From Halalkalibacter alkalisediminis (GTDB lineage Bacteria > Bacillota > Bacilli > Bacillales > Bacillaceae_D): DNA of 64,000 nucleotides. Under the pieces are notes generated by a model. The model was given only the letters and a program-made list of their open reading frames with translations. It had not been told where the DNA came from and made no database searches. The position numbers and the translations under genes are program-made. The DNA lies in contig NZ_JAQQWT010000003.1 of assembly GCF_028610705.1 (NCBI RefSeq), positions 1-64,000 of the forward strand, read 5' to 3'. Of this stretch, positions 35,580 to 44,536 are shown one piece after another (position 1 is the first letter of the stretch; every line of letters starts with the position of its first letter).

Positions 35580-36356
35580 CTATTCTCCTCTAAATTGAGC
35601 AGCTCGTTTCTCTTTAAAAGCTTCTAAAGCTTCAACGCGGTCTTTTGTTGGAATAATCACTTCATATGCTTTTGATTCAATTGCGAGTCCTGTTTTCACG
35701 TCTACGTTACTGCCATAATTAATCGCATATTTTGCCTGAGTCACAGCTAACGGTCCATTTTTCATAATTTCTTCTGCAAGAGCTATCGTACTACTTTGCA
35801 ACTCATCTTCATCAACAACCTTATTTAGAATGCCTAAATCATAAGCTTGTTCAGCATCGATCTTTCTAGCAGTTAATATCAATTCTTTCGCACGGGAAGT
35901 TCCAATTAAACGACTTAATCGCTGAGTCCCACCTGCTCCTGGGATAATAGCCCAACTCACTTCAGTTAATCCCACTGTTGCCTTTTTGACGGCATAACGG
36001 AAATCACAAACAAGCGCTAGTTCAAATCCACCACCAAGTGCATAGCCATTTATTGCCGCTATCGTCGGTTGAGGCAATTCCTCAATCATTGTAAATACAT
36101 CACGAATTTTACTCACATTTCGACGCACTTCTTTTTCATTTAACGTTCGTCTTTCTTTTAGATCTGCACCTGCACTGAATGCTTTTTCACCTGCACCAGT
36201 AAAGATGACGGCTCTCACTTCTTTATCTAACTTAATGTCATCAACCATATTTTCTAATTCCACAAGCGTTTCAAAATCAAAGCAATTCAATTGCTCAGGT
36301 CGATTGATCGTCACAAATGCTAAATGATTGCTTTTTTCTAAAATCACTTTTTTCAT
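35580..36356 (-). CDS. Enoyl-CoA hydratase (PaaF/AUH-like)
   Basis: A 258-residue crotonase with both catalytic glutamates (GGGFELALVCD and GLTEVSWAIIPGAGGTQRL) and the oxyanion-hole region FSAGADLKER. It is a classic enoyl-CoA hydratase; in this setting 2,3-dehydroadipyl-CoA (the PaaF step) is a likely substrate, though methylglutaconyl-CoA hydratases look alike. First gene of the operon 36356-32808. GGAGAG precedes the ATG. The upstream region holds an unusual repeat element rather than an obvious promoter. Confidence 0.87.
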   Translation of the reverse strand: MKKVILEKSNHLAFVTINRPEQLNCFDFETLVELENMVDDIKLDKEVRAVIFTGAGEKAFSAGADLKERRTLNEKEVRRNVSKIRDVFTMIEELPQPTIAAINGYALGGGFELALVCDFRYAVKKATVGLTEVSWAIIPGAGGTQRLSRLIGTSRAKELILTARKIDAEQAYDLGILNKVVDEDELQSSTIALAEEIMKNGPLAVTQAKYAINYGSNVDVKTGLAIESKAYEVIIPTKDRVEALEAFKEKRAAQFRGE

Positions 36357-36437
36357 TGATCATCTCTCCAATTACTTGAATTTTGCGAATTTGTTATGCG
36401 AAGCTATTCTTTTAAGCGTTTTCATAATAGAGCAAGA

Positions 36438-36478
36438 CGCTCAATGCTTCGTCGTTTCCAAAAGGGAAGTTCACCCTT
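36438..36478. repeat. 41-bp direct repeat, copy 1
   Basis: The 41 bases from CGCTCAATGCTTCGTCG to ...AAGTTCACCCTT recur exactly at 36562-36602. The segment between the two copies is markedly more GC-rich than the neighbourhood and contains several short inverted repeats (AGTGG/CCACT, GGGCTT/AAGCCC, AGCGG/CCGCT). Confidence 0.85.
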
Positions 36479-36561
36479 GCGCGAAAGTGGCATTGGCTCC
36501 ACTCGCTGCGCGGGCTTTTTGAGAAGCCCACTCAAAATCCCTTAAAACCTTGCAGCGGTTC

Positions 36562-36602
36562 CGCTCAATGCTTCGTCGTTTCCAAAAGGGAAGTTCACCC
36601 TT
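36562..36602. repeat. 41-bp direct repeat, copy 2
   Basis: Exact second copy of the element at 36438-36478, the two starting 124 bases apart. Its right part is also the left arm and loop of the hairpin at 36575-36613. Confidence 0.85.
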
Positions 36603-36613
36603 TTGGAAACGAC
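36575..36613 (-). repeat. 16-bp perfect hairpin directly after paaX
   Basis: Bases 36575-36590 and 36598-36613 are perfect reverse complements (GTCGTTTCCAAAAGGG) around the loop AAGTTCA. It starts three bases after the paaX stop codon, so it may serve as terminator, but no T-run follows on the minus strand; it could equally be part of a mobile or dispersed repeat. Confidence 0.7.
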
Positions 36614-36615
36614 TC

Positions 36616-37494
36616 TTACATATATATCTTCCTAAATGGATTAATGGCTTTGTCGCGGTTTGCTTCTATTTCTTTGTCTGGAGCGGGTTCGTATAGTGAT
36701 TCAAAGAAACGGACAGCAGGTATTGATATGAGTTGATGAATGTTCCAGAATAGTTCTCTAGCTTTTGTTCCTGACCAGTTTACTGGTAAAAGGTCGCGAG
36801 GAAAACCTGGGTCTTGGAATAGGAATTTCCGGTATTGGTGAACAAGATTTGTTCGTTCAATGAAACATTCATCGTCCTTTAATAAGTTATTTAATGCTTG
36901 CTCACGTAACTCTTCAAATTTCGGTGTGAATGTTTCAATAAAAATATCATACTCATCTGAGATACCTTGTAAATCCCATCCTTTATTTATGATGCTTTCA
37001 TTATCATGTGAGACAATTGAAGATGAACTAAATAAAAAGGTATGCTCTTGCAGTTTGTATGTTTCAATCATTTCGATGACTTGTTCTTCTAATGGATTGG
37101 GACTTACCCATGTACTATTAGAAATTACTCCAAATCCAGTCCAGTTTAACTCTTTCCTAATCACATTTCGCAACTCTCGTTTTTCTTCTGGAAATGAATA
37201 TGTAAGGATTCTCCACATCCCATCCCAACTTTGACTTTGGGTCGTGTAAACCCTTTTTACCCCATCTTCTATTCTTCGTCTTCCTAGTTCAGTTACAGAA
37301 TAATAGCTTTTATTTCCTATTTTTCTTACTTGCAATAAATTTTTTTGAACCATCCGAAAGATAGCTCCTCTAACAGAAGACTCTGAAACTCCAAATTTAT
37401 CCATTAACTGAATTAAACTTCCAACCCAGACTTCTCCTCCATAATATTGGATGTATTCTCCGTATAATGTAAACATTAATGACCTTGGCTTCAA
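36616..37494 (-). CDS. paaX: PaaX-family transcriptional repressor of phenylacetate/aryl-CoA degradation
   Basis: The 292-residue protein begins with a winged-helix DNA-binding domain (SLIQLMDKFGVSESSVRGAIFRMVQKNLL, about residues 25-55) and continues with the PaaX middle and C-terminal domains (WDGMWRILTYSFPEEKRELR; LVHQYRKFLFQDPGFPRDLLP). PaaX represses paa genes and is released by phenylacetyl-CoA or, by extension, another aryl-CoA. A TTG at 37494 is the start, eight bases after GGTG. It is transcribed alone on the minus strand; a TATAAT at 37546-37551 and AACTAT repeats in the leader suggest autoregulation. It lies between the two catabolic operons it probably controls. Confidence 0.92.
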   Translation of the reverse strand: MKPRSLMFTLYGEYIQYYGGEVWVGSLIQLMDKFGVSESSVRGAIFRMVQKNLLQVRKIGNKSYYSVTELGRRRIEDGVKRVYTTQSQSWDGMWRILTYSFPEEKRELRNVIRKELNWTGFGVISNSTWVSPNPLEEQVIEMIETYKLQEHTFLFSSSSIVSHDNESIINKGWDLQGISDEYDIFIETFTPKFEELREQALNNLLKDDECFIERTNLVHQYRKFLFQDPGFPRDLLPVNWSGTKARELFWNIHQLISIPAVRFFESLYEPAPDKEIEANRDKAINPFRKIYM

Positions 37495-37566
37495 CGCTTT
37501 TCACCGTCCATTTAGTTATAGTTATGCTTTTTAGAGACACCCTTTATTATAGAGGATAGTTATCAA

Positions 37567-38016
37567 TTATGCATTAAATGGAGTTCTGCTCTTGCTTTGA
37601 TTTGAGTGCACTTCTTCCTTTAGAATCTCTATGACCTCCTGTGGGATTGGAACCGCTTTGATTTCCTCAGCTGTTTGCTTGACCCAACCTCTTAACTCAT
37701 AACCATGACCTGTTCGCGTTTTCCCATTGAAAACTTCATGTTTAAGTTTAATTGTTTTATTGTTGATCTCTTCCACTACGGTGCGTACCGTTATGACGTC
37801 ATCATATAACAATGTTTTTTCAAAACTACACCTTGCATCTAATAAGGGAACGATAATTTGTCTTTCTAGTTCCAATTTACTTGGTGCTAAATCACAACTA
37901 CGAAAAAACTGATGGCCTGCAATATCAAACCATTTAAAATAATTCGGGTAATAGACAATGCCTGCTTTATCCGTATCTCCCCAATTAACTAAAATGTCTA
38001 TTTCATTTGACCTCAT
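37567..38016 (-). CDS. Acyl-CoA thioesterase, 4-hydroxybenzoyl-CoA thioesterase family
   Basis: The 149-residue hot-dog protein has the 4HBT/YbgC signature WGDTDKAGIVYYPNYFKWFD with the catalytic aspartate. It hydrolyses acyl-CoA thioesters; an aryl-CoA such as benzoyl-CoA or hydroxybenzoyl-CoA is likely in this setting, where it could release CoA when the pathway stalls. The ATG at 38016 has GGGGG upstream and follows the CoA-transferase stop by one base; a longer reading to 38061 would overlap. A close relative is encoded at 51215-51619. Confidence 0.88.
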   Translation of the reverse strand: MRSNEIDILVNWGDTDKAGIVYYPNYFKWFDIAGHQFFRSCDLAPSKLELERQIIVPLLDARCSFEKTLLYDDVITVRTVVEEINNKTIKLKHEVFNGKTRTGHGYELRGWVKQTAEEIKAVPIPQEVIEILKEEVHSNQSKSRTPFNA

Positions 38017-38017
38017 A

Positions 38018-38791
38018 TCAGGTCCCCCTTTTCTTTCCCGTCCAAAAACCATCTGGATCAATATTTCGAATAACTTCGAGTTCTTCTTTTGAAGGAGCTA
38101 CCGTTTCTTTTAGATTAGAAGAGAGTTTTAAATCCCAACCTGTATGTTCTTTAACGTCATCGACGGATACACCAGGATGCACCGAAATAAGTTCTAATTC
38201 GTTATTTACAGAATCCGGTCTCATTAATCCTAAAGTTGTAATTAAAGCACCAATTCCACCACGAGGGAGTCCTTGTTCTTCACGCCAACCCCCCCCATCT
38301 CCGTATCCTGGAGAAGTAATATAATCGACTCTTTCTTTAAAGCGTCGTTTCTCGTGATTCATTATGACTAACAATCTTTTAGAGAGTGATGCAATATCAG
38401 CAGCTCCACCACTACCAGGTAATTTAAGAACAGGGTCCTCATGGTTTCCTATATAAGAAGTGTTAACGTTTCCATATTTATCAATTTCTGCTCCACCGAT
38501 AAAACCAGCATCAACATTTCCCTGTTGCATCAGATACATCAAATGGTTCGTTGTTGTACACCACTGTGCACCAATAACATTAGGTGTGTCTCCCATCGTA
38601 TAGAGCAACGTTTCCGATGGAAAGTCACGAACGATTCCGCATTCATAAAATCCAACTGCATTTGGCGCATGCGTTTTTTTAGCTACAGCAAATGCAAGCA
38701 TCGGCAGTCTCATTCCGACAAAGACAACCTCATGATCTTGAATTTCTCTTGCGGCAGCAACAACCATTAATTCTTCTGTTGTATAACTCAT
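38018..38791 (-). CDS. CoA-transferase family I, beta subunit (GctB/IpdB-like)
   Basis: The 257-residue protein is a family I CoA-transferase beta subunit (segments GGAEIDKYGNVNTSYIG, LPGSGGAADIASLSKR, ISVHPGVSVDDVKEHTGWD). E50 in GFYECG stands where glutaconate CoA-transferase has its catalytic glutamate. The C-terminal HPGV...T and EELEVIRNIDP pattern also resembles IpdB, the partner in the ring-cleaving hydrolase IpdAB of steroid degradation. It follows the alpha subunit by 18 bases. Roles: CoA transfer to an aromatic or ring-derived acid, or hydrolytic ring cleavage. Start 38791 is preferred: AAAGGAG lies nine bases before it. Confidence 0.82.
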   Translation of the reverse strand: MSYTTEELMVVAAAREIQDHEVVFVGMRLPMLAFAVAKKTHAPNAVGFYECGIVRDFPSETLLYTMGDTPNVIGAQWCTTTNHLMYLMQQGNVDAGFIGGAEIDKYGNVNTSYIGNHEDPVLKLPGSGGAADIASLSKRLLVIMNHEKRRFKERVDYITSPGYGDGGGWREEQGLPRGGIGALITTLGLMRPDSVNNELELISVHPGVSVDDVKEHTGWDLKLSSNLKETVAPSKEELEVIRNIDPDGFWTGKKRGT

Positions 38792-38809
38792 TTTTTTCAC
38801 TCCTTTCTA

Positions 38810-39724
38810 TTATTCAGAGGCGTAATTGACTGGCGAAGCAAGGTATTCTCCTTTTACTTTTAGCTTTTCCATTCGTGATTGTCCCACTAAATTCAAATAC
38901 TCGGCGTGGCTAGATACACCCGTCACCCATTTATTTATCCATTCTGTAAAGCCTTCTCTCGTTTTTGTATCCGTATGATATTCATGAAAAAACGCATGAT
39001 CTCTTCCGTAATGGCCTTGCATTGGTGCGGGGTGACAATAAGCCGGACAATGAACAACCGATGTTACTTTGAATCCAGGCACTAACACTCTGTTAGGATC
39101 ACTTTCAATCACTTCTGTATCAACAATCTCTTCTGCTAATAGAATAACTTTCTTACTAGCAAGTGCTGCATCTTGAGCAACACCAATATTTCCCCATAAA
39201 TGTGCGTTTCCTTGTTTATCAGCTCTTTGAACACCTAAAACAGCTACATCAGGATTTAAAGCTGGAACATGAACAAGTTTTTCTCCCTCAAACTCATGCA
39301 CTTTCAAGTTCGGATTACTTGATAGAAGTCCTGTCCCTAAAAGTGACTTCGTTGGTAGATAAGGAACTCCCATTGCCCCTCCTAGTAAAGCCAGACCTAA
39401 CGAAAAGTTACTATGGTCCTCAATCTCGATTCGATGAGGCACCCCTTTTTCAATCGAACGTCGATAATTATGGCCAAGACCTGCGCTTACATTACCAGCC
39501 CAAGCAGCCGTAATTTTCTTGACACTGCCCGCACCGATTAGCATATCAAATAAAATATCAGAAATCGGTGCAACCAATGTTAAATCTTTCTTTTCTTGAC
39601 GAACGATTTCATGTGCAGCTGCAAACGGAATCATTGGCTCTAAACAAGCTCCTAATACGAGAGAATCACCATGATTAATATGTGATTCGATGGCTTCAGT
39701 TAACATTTGTATTTTATCTCTCAT
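38810..39724 (-). CDS. CoA-transferase family I, alpha subunit (GctA/IpdA-like)
   Basis: About 304 residues with GctA/IpdA features: HGDSLVLGACLEPMIPFAAA, GAMGVPYLPTKSLLGTGLL, VPALNPDVAVLGVQRADKQG, and the C-terminal GHYGRDHAFFHEYH followed by a Trp-rich helix (FTEWINKWVTGVSSHAEYL), which recalls IpdA's PDYGRDEQF...Y...YLSG end. It forms a heterotetramer with the beta subunit. It follows a crotonase gene (39812-40609) after a 34-bp palindrome. The start is uncertain: ATG 39757, 39730 and 39724 are in frame; GGAAG lies best before 39724. Confidence 0.8.
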   Translation of the reverse strand: MRDKIQMLTEAIESHINHGDSLVLGACLEPMIPFAAAHEIVRQEKKDLTLVAPISDILFDMLIGAGSVKKITAAWAGNVSAGLGHNYRRSIEKGVPHRIEIEDHSNFSLGLALLGGAMGVPYLPTKSLLGTGLLSSNPNLKVHEFEGEKLVHVPALNPDVAVLGVQRADKQGNAHLWGNIGVAQDAALASKKVILLAEEIVDTEVIESDPNRVLVPGFKVTSVVHCPAYCHPAPMQGHYGRDHAFFHEYHTDTKTREGFTEWINKWVTGVSSHAEYLNLVGQSRMEKLKVKGEYLASPVNYASE

Positions 39725-39765
39725 TATCATCACTTCCACTTCTAGAGAAATTGTCATCCTGTTTA

Positions 39766-39799
39766 AAATGGCGATATCGGAATTCCGATATCGCCATTT
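39766..39799 (-). terminator. 34-bp perfect palindrome between crotonase and CoA-transferase genes
   Basis: Seventeen bases are mirrored exactly around GGAATTCC (AAATGGCGATATCGG...). It begins 13 bases after the crotonase stop codon. As RNA it forms a long hairpin; no strong T-run follows on the minus strand (CATTTTAAAC), so it may attenuate rather than stop transcription into the CoA-transferase genes. Confidence 0.6.
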
Positions 39800-39811
39800 A
39801 ACATTTATAAA

Positions 39812-40609
39812 TTACTGACCAGACCAATTCGCTTCACGTTTTTCAATAAATGAGCTTAGTCCTTCTTGTGCATCATTTGAACGGAATAAAAGGTTTTGTA
39901 ATTCACCTTCATAACGAACGGCTACATTTAATGGCATTTCTTTTCCATTCATAATCGATAGCTTAATGTTTTGTGCTGCGTATGTAGCACTGTTTGCAAT
40001 TTTCTCAGCATATTCTAGTGTTTTCGCTCTAGTTTCTTCTTGTGGGAAGACACGATCAACTAATTTGATATCCAATGCTTCTTGAGGAGAAAGCGTCTCA
40101 CCAGTAAGGTTAAGGTCAAGTGCTTTAGAGTGACCAACTTGACGTAGTAGACGTTGTGTTCCACCCGTACCAGCTAGTACACCAAGTGTAATTTCTGGGA
40201 GACCGATCTTACCAGCTTCTGAACCCATGAAACGTAGGTCACAAGCAAGAGCCATTTCTAAACCGCCACCTACTGTGTGTCCTTCCAAGCAAGCGATCCA
40301 GATTTGCGGTGAACGAGCAATTTTATCAAGTGTCTCGTTACAGAATAAACAGAATTGAGTTTTGAAACGTGGCTCAGATGCTTTTAAGAAATTAATGTTC
40401 GCACCAGCCGAGAAGAACTTAGGCATGTCGCTCATTAATACAGCCACTTTAATATCAGTATCAAAGCGAATATCATCAATTGCAGCATTTAACTCTTTGT
40501 AATAATCGAGATCGTAAGAATTTGTTTTGTTCACATGAATGTGTACCTCTGCAATCCCATTAGCTTTCTTAACTGTAAGCGTTTTCGTCCCTGTTAGTGT
40601 AGTTGACAT
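39812..40609 (-). CDS. Enoyl-CoA hydratase/isomerase family protein, copy 2 of a duplicated pair
   Basis: A 265-residue crotonase nearly identical to the one at 25041-25838. The catalytic glutamates are kept (GGGLEMALACD, GLPEITLGVLAGTGG). Differences cluster in the first 20 residues; others are conservative, such as A to L in RLLRQ. Nucleotide differences are mostly at third codon positions, so the duplication is not brand-new. It heads the operon with the CoA-transferase and thioesterase genes and has its own promoter (40668-40696). GGAGG lies upstream of the ATG. Confidence 0.88.
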   Translation of the reverse strand: MSTTLTGTKTLTVKKANGIAEVHIHVNKTNSYDLDYYKELNAAIDDIRFDTDIKVAVLMSDMPKFFSAGANINFLKASEPRFKTQFCLFCNETLDKIARSPQIWIACLEGHTVGGGLEMALACDLRFMGSEAGKIGLPEITLGVLAGTGGTQRLLRQVGHSKALDLNLTGETLSPQEALDIKLVDRVFPQEETRAKTLEYAEKIANSATYAAQNIKLSIMNGKEMPLNVAVRYEGELQNLLFRSNDAQEGLSSFIEKREANWSGQ

Positions 40610-40667
40610 GTAAAGAACCTCCTTGGTTTTCCCTAATATGATTTTGTTTCTTTCGTAACTAATTCAT

Positions 40668-40696
40668 AATATACATAATATTTCTCCAATTATCAA
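40668..40696 (-). promoter_or_regulatory. Sigma-A promoter of crotonase copy 2 / CoA-transferase operon
   Basis: On the minus strand TTGATA, 17-base spacer, TATATT, about 60 bases before the crotonase start. Confidence 0.65.
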
Positions 40697-40882
40697 AAGG
40701 GGGAACTCCCTATTTTTAGGGGTAATACCATATATAACTCTCACTTTCTCTTTAATTCTAACTTATTCTCATTTTCTTAACGAACGTAAAAAATACACAA
40801 TTCTTTTATGCTTATTTTTTTGTACATCTCCCTTCTATTAAGTGGAGTTAAAAAATAACATCTCTTATATATTGAAAACACC

Positions 40883-40911
40883 TTGACAGACTTTTAAGAA
40901 TATTCTATATT
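40883..40911 (+). promoter_or_regulatory. Sigma-A promoter of the ferredoxin reductase/ferredoxin genes
   Basis: TTGACA at 40883-40888, a 17-base spacer and TATATT at 40906-40911. Spacer end and following bases (AGAATATTC, TATATTACATA) match the paaA promoter closely, suggesting shared control. Confidence 0.88.
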
Positions 40912-40919
40912 ACATATAA

Positions 40920-40933
40920 TTAACGATAGTTAA
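40920..40933. promoter_or_regulatory. Operator-like inverted repeat at the reductase promoter
   Basis: TTAACGATAGTTAA (arms TTAAC/GTTAA) begins eight bases after the -10 box, the same position as the paaA palindrome at 32575-32587. Likely repressor site, with PaaX as candidate. Confidence 0.55.
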
Positions 40934-40979
40934 ATAAACATAATATTAATTTTATTCACAAGTCTTAGGAGGTTTTTAT

Positions 40980-42238
<1,259 letters not shown>

Positions 42239-42250
42239 GTAAAAGCTAAC

Positions 42251-42293
42251 ATAAGAAAGGGTGATGGATTTTGATCCATTCACCCTTTCTTAT
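42251..42293 (+). terminator. Bidirectional terminator between ferredoxin and BenE genes
   Basis: AAGAAAGGGTGATGGAT pairs with ATCCATTCACCCTTTCTT (one bulge), flanked by AT-rich ends. It serves the convergent ferredoxin (+) and BenE (-) genes. Confidence 0.8.
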
Positions 42294-42305
42294 TTAAATA
42301 GAACC

Positions 42306-43574
42306 TTAAGCCCCCTTCGATTTAAGCTCAATATCTGCCTCTTCTTCTGAATCTTCGCCTTTTAACCTAAAATTAAAATCATTTGGCTCAACGATTAACG
42401 AAGCAATGATTCCGAACACTAATGCCCAAAATGGAGCACCGATTGAAAACAATTGAACACCTGAAGCAGCGATTAGGAAAGTAAAAATGGCTCCAATTCT
42501 ATGAGTACTTCCAAAAGATGCACTTATAGCCGATATTAAAACTTTAACTAACGCCAATCCAGCAATAATCGCGATAAAATAACCTGGCATCACTTCAAAT
42601 AGTTTGACAAAACCACCGTAAAATGGAGCACTTACAGCAAAGATAATACCTATAATGACTGCAGCTACCCACCTTTGCTCTCTTTTCCCTGCATCTGGAG
42701 ATGAACTAATAGCTGTCATCGGACCAGCAATGCACGTACTATGTAGGTGGAAGAAAGACGAAACCATTGTAGCAAATCCATTAACTGCTGTAATACCGTT
42801 GACGGGAATACCCTTATACCCCGCTGATTTCAATAAACTTACTCCAACTGGCGTTTCCATCCCTATTAAAATAATGGCAAGAGGTAGTCCGTATGCTAGA
42901 AAGGCTTCTAAAGTAAATTCAGGCATCACAAATTGTGGATAGTTTACCGTAAATTCAATTCCCGTAAATTCAACCCCACTAATGATTAAGTAGATGATTC
43001 CAACCACTAATGAACCCAAAACAGCTGGAATTTTAGGTGCCATTTTCGATAGAATAAGAAATGTTCCTACCATAATAAGTGTTGGGACCAGTGCACTTTC
43101 TAATGCGCGTACCATGTCCAAACCAAATTTTAATAAAACACCCGCAATCATCGCCATTACAATCGGGGTTGGTGTAAAACGCATTACTTTCCCCATAATA
43201 CCTGAGAACCCAACTAACAATGATATTAAACCCGCGATTAAAGTCGCCCCTAATACGGGCCCTAGACCTACCATTGGAATCACTGCAGTAAACAACAATG
43301 CACCCGGTATTGAATTGGCCATCGCTAATGGTTGGCGATAGTATGACGGGACTAATATTCCAAATAAACCGTTTATCAAATAAAAACTAGTAATCCACAT
43401 CATAATTAATCCTGAACCTAAACCAGCAACGGTGCCAGCACTAATAAAAACCAATCCCACACTTAAACCAAAAATACCAGCAACTAAACCTGCGGCAAAA
43501 TTTTTAGAATTTAAATCACTTTTAAAATCAGAAAACACATTTGTGAAGCCAACACCTTTTTCAATCTTCATCAT
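42306..43574 (-). CDS. Benzoate/H+ symporter, BenE family (copy 1)
   Basis: The protein of about 422 residues has ten to twelve membrane helices and BenE signatures such as NSIPGALLFTAVIPM, GMETPVGVSLLKSAGYK and HSTCIAGPMTAISSS. BenE members import benzoate and related aromatic acids. Position beside the aryl-CoA cluster strengthens this. A charged C-terminal tail (GEDSEEEADIELK) is cytosolic. Start at 43574, right after AGAGG. Upstream is a TGTATACA palindrome (about 43611-43618). A second family member is encoded at 49736-50980. Confidence 0.88.
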   Translation of the reverse strand: MMKIEKGVGFTNVFSDFKSDLNSKNFAAGLVAGIFGLSVGLVFISAGTVAGLGSGLIMMWITSFYLINGLFGILVPSYYRQPLAMANSIPGALLFTAVIPMVGLGPVLGATLIAGLISLLVGFSGIMGKVMRFTPTPIVMAMIAGVLLKFGLDMVRALESALVPTLIMVGTFLILSKMAPKIPAVLGSLVVGIIYLIISGVEFTGIEFTVNYPQFVMPEFTLEAFLAYGLPLAIILIGMETPVGVSLLKSAGYKGIPVNGITAVNGFATMVSSFFHLHSTCIAGPMTAISSSPDAGKREQRWVAAVIIGIIFAVSAPFYGGFVKLFEVMPGYFIAIIAGLALVKVLISAISASFGSTHRIGAIFTFLIAASGVQLFSIGAPFWALVFGIIASLIVEPNDFNFRLKGEDSEEEADIELKSKGA

Positions 43575-43720
43575 ATACACCTCTTGTAATTTGTTAGTAA
43601 ACGAATGATGTATGTATACATTTGAAATAAAAGCAATTAAATTATGGTGTGAAAGTCACTAAAACACATCAAAGCAGACTAAAGTTTTCCAATTTCACTT
43701 GAACACTCGATGGATCATAT

Positions 43721-43800
43721 AAAACAGCCAGGGATACAGCGAGTCTACAAAAAAAGATCTTACTCCCCTTTTTATATAGCTCGAACTTACTGGCTGTTTT
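43721..43800 (-). terminator. Long-range stem downstream of livF
   Basis: AAAACAGCCAG (43721-43731) and CTGGCTGTTTT (43790-43800) are exact reverse complements separated by a 58-base loop. The right arm continues into T runs on the plus strand and the left arm ends in T's on the minus strand. It probably terminates the liv operon; the large loop is unusual. Confidence 0.55.
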
Positions 43801-43843
43801 TTTGTTAAACACCTTAAATTACCATGCTACGCAACGAAATACT

Positions 43844-44536
43844 TTAAGAACTTAAAGACAAGAATTTATTTCGGACTTCTATGTCAAAATCTTCAGATGA
43901 GCCATCAAAAACAACGGCTCCTTTATTTAAAATATACACATGGTCTGCTAAATCGGAAGCCATCGACAGGTTTTGTTCGACGAGCAACATCGACAGTCCT
44001 TCTTCTTTTAACCTCTTAATAATTTTAATCACTTCTCTTACCATTAAAGGAGAGAGTCCTTCAGATGGCTCATCGAGTAAAAGCAAATCTGGATTGGTCA
44101 TTAAGGCTCTACCAATTGACAGCATTTGCTGTTCTCCGCCACTTAAGTTCCCCCCCATTGACGTTTCACGTTCTTTTAGTCTAGGGAACATTTCAAAAAT
44201 CTTCGTTAAATTCCATCCATCCTTTACAGGGCGATACGTCGTTAATAAATTCTCTTTTACTGTTAGATTAGGAAAAATTCTTCTTCCTTGTGGAACTAAA
44301 CCGATTCCAGCTTTAGAGATTTGATAACTTGGCTTTCCTTTCAGTTCTTGACCATTCAAGAAGATTGACCCTTTTTTTGGAGAGACCATTCCCATAATTG
44401 AATGGAGAGTCGTGGTCTTCCCCATCCCATTACGACCAAGTAAAACAGAGACTGAACCTTGATTTACACGTAAAGAAACATCGTGCAATATATGACTCTC
44501 TCCATAATATGCATGGAGATTTTGAACATCTAGCAT
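43844..44536 (-). CDS. livF: ABC transporter ATP-binding protein, LivF type
   Basis: A 230-residue ATPase with Walker A LLGRNGMGKTT, signature LSGGEQQM, Walker B LLLLDEPSEG and the switch histidine replaced by glutamine as usual in LivF-type proteins (LLVEQNLSMA). It is the second ATPase of a hydrophobic amino acid transporter-type ABC system. Its ATG overlaps the livG stop region, with GGGGAGG before it. Given location between two benzoate transporter genes, aromatic acids may be the real substrate. Confidence 0.92.
   Translation of the reverse strand: MLDVQNLHAYYGESHILHDVSLRVNQGSVSVLLGRNGMGKTTTLHSIMGMVSPKKGSIFLNGQELKGKPSYQISKAGIGLVPQGRRIFPNLTVKENLLTTYRPVKDGWNLTKIFEMFPRLKERETSMGGNLSGGEQQMLSIGRALMTNPDLLLLDEPSEGLSPLMVREVIKIIKRLKEEGLSMLLVEQNLSMASDLADHVYILNKGAVVFDGSSEDFDIEVRNKFLSLSS

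Larger units (their letters stand above)
40610..40979. other. Divergent promoter region between crotonase and ferredoxin reductase genes
   Basis: About 370 AT-rich bases without a gene. They hold a leftward promoter (40668-40696) and a rightward promoter with operator (40883-40933), listed separately. Nothing else was recognised in the central part. Confidence 0.6.

Noticed and set aside
36860-37234. 124-residue ORF antisense to paaX
   Set aside because: Lies wholly inside a well-supported gene and its sequence has no recognisable domain; a shadow of paaX codon use.
43881-44324. 147-residue ORF antisense to livF
   Set aside because: Serine-rich low-information translation of the opposite strand of a clear ATPase gene.
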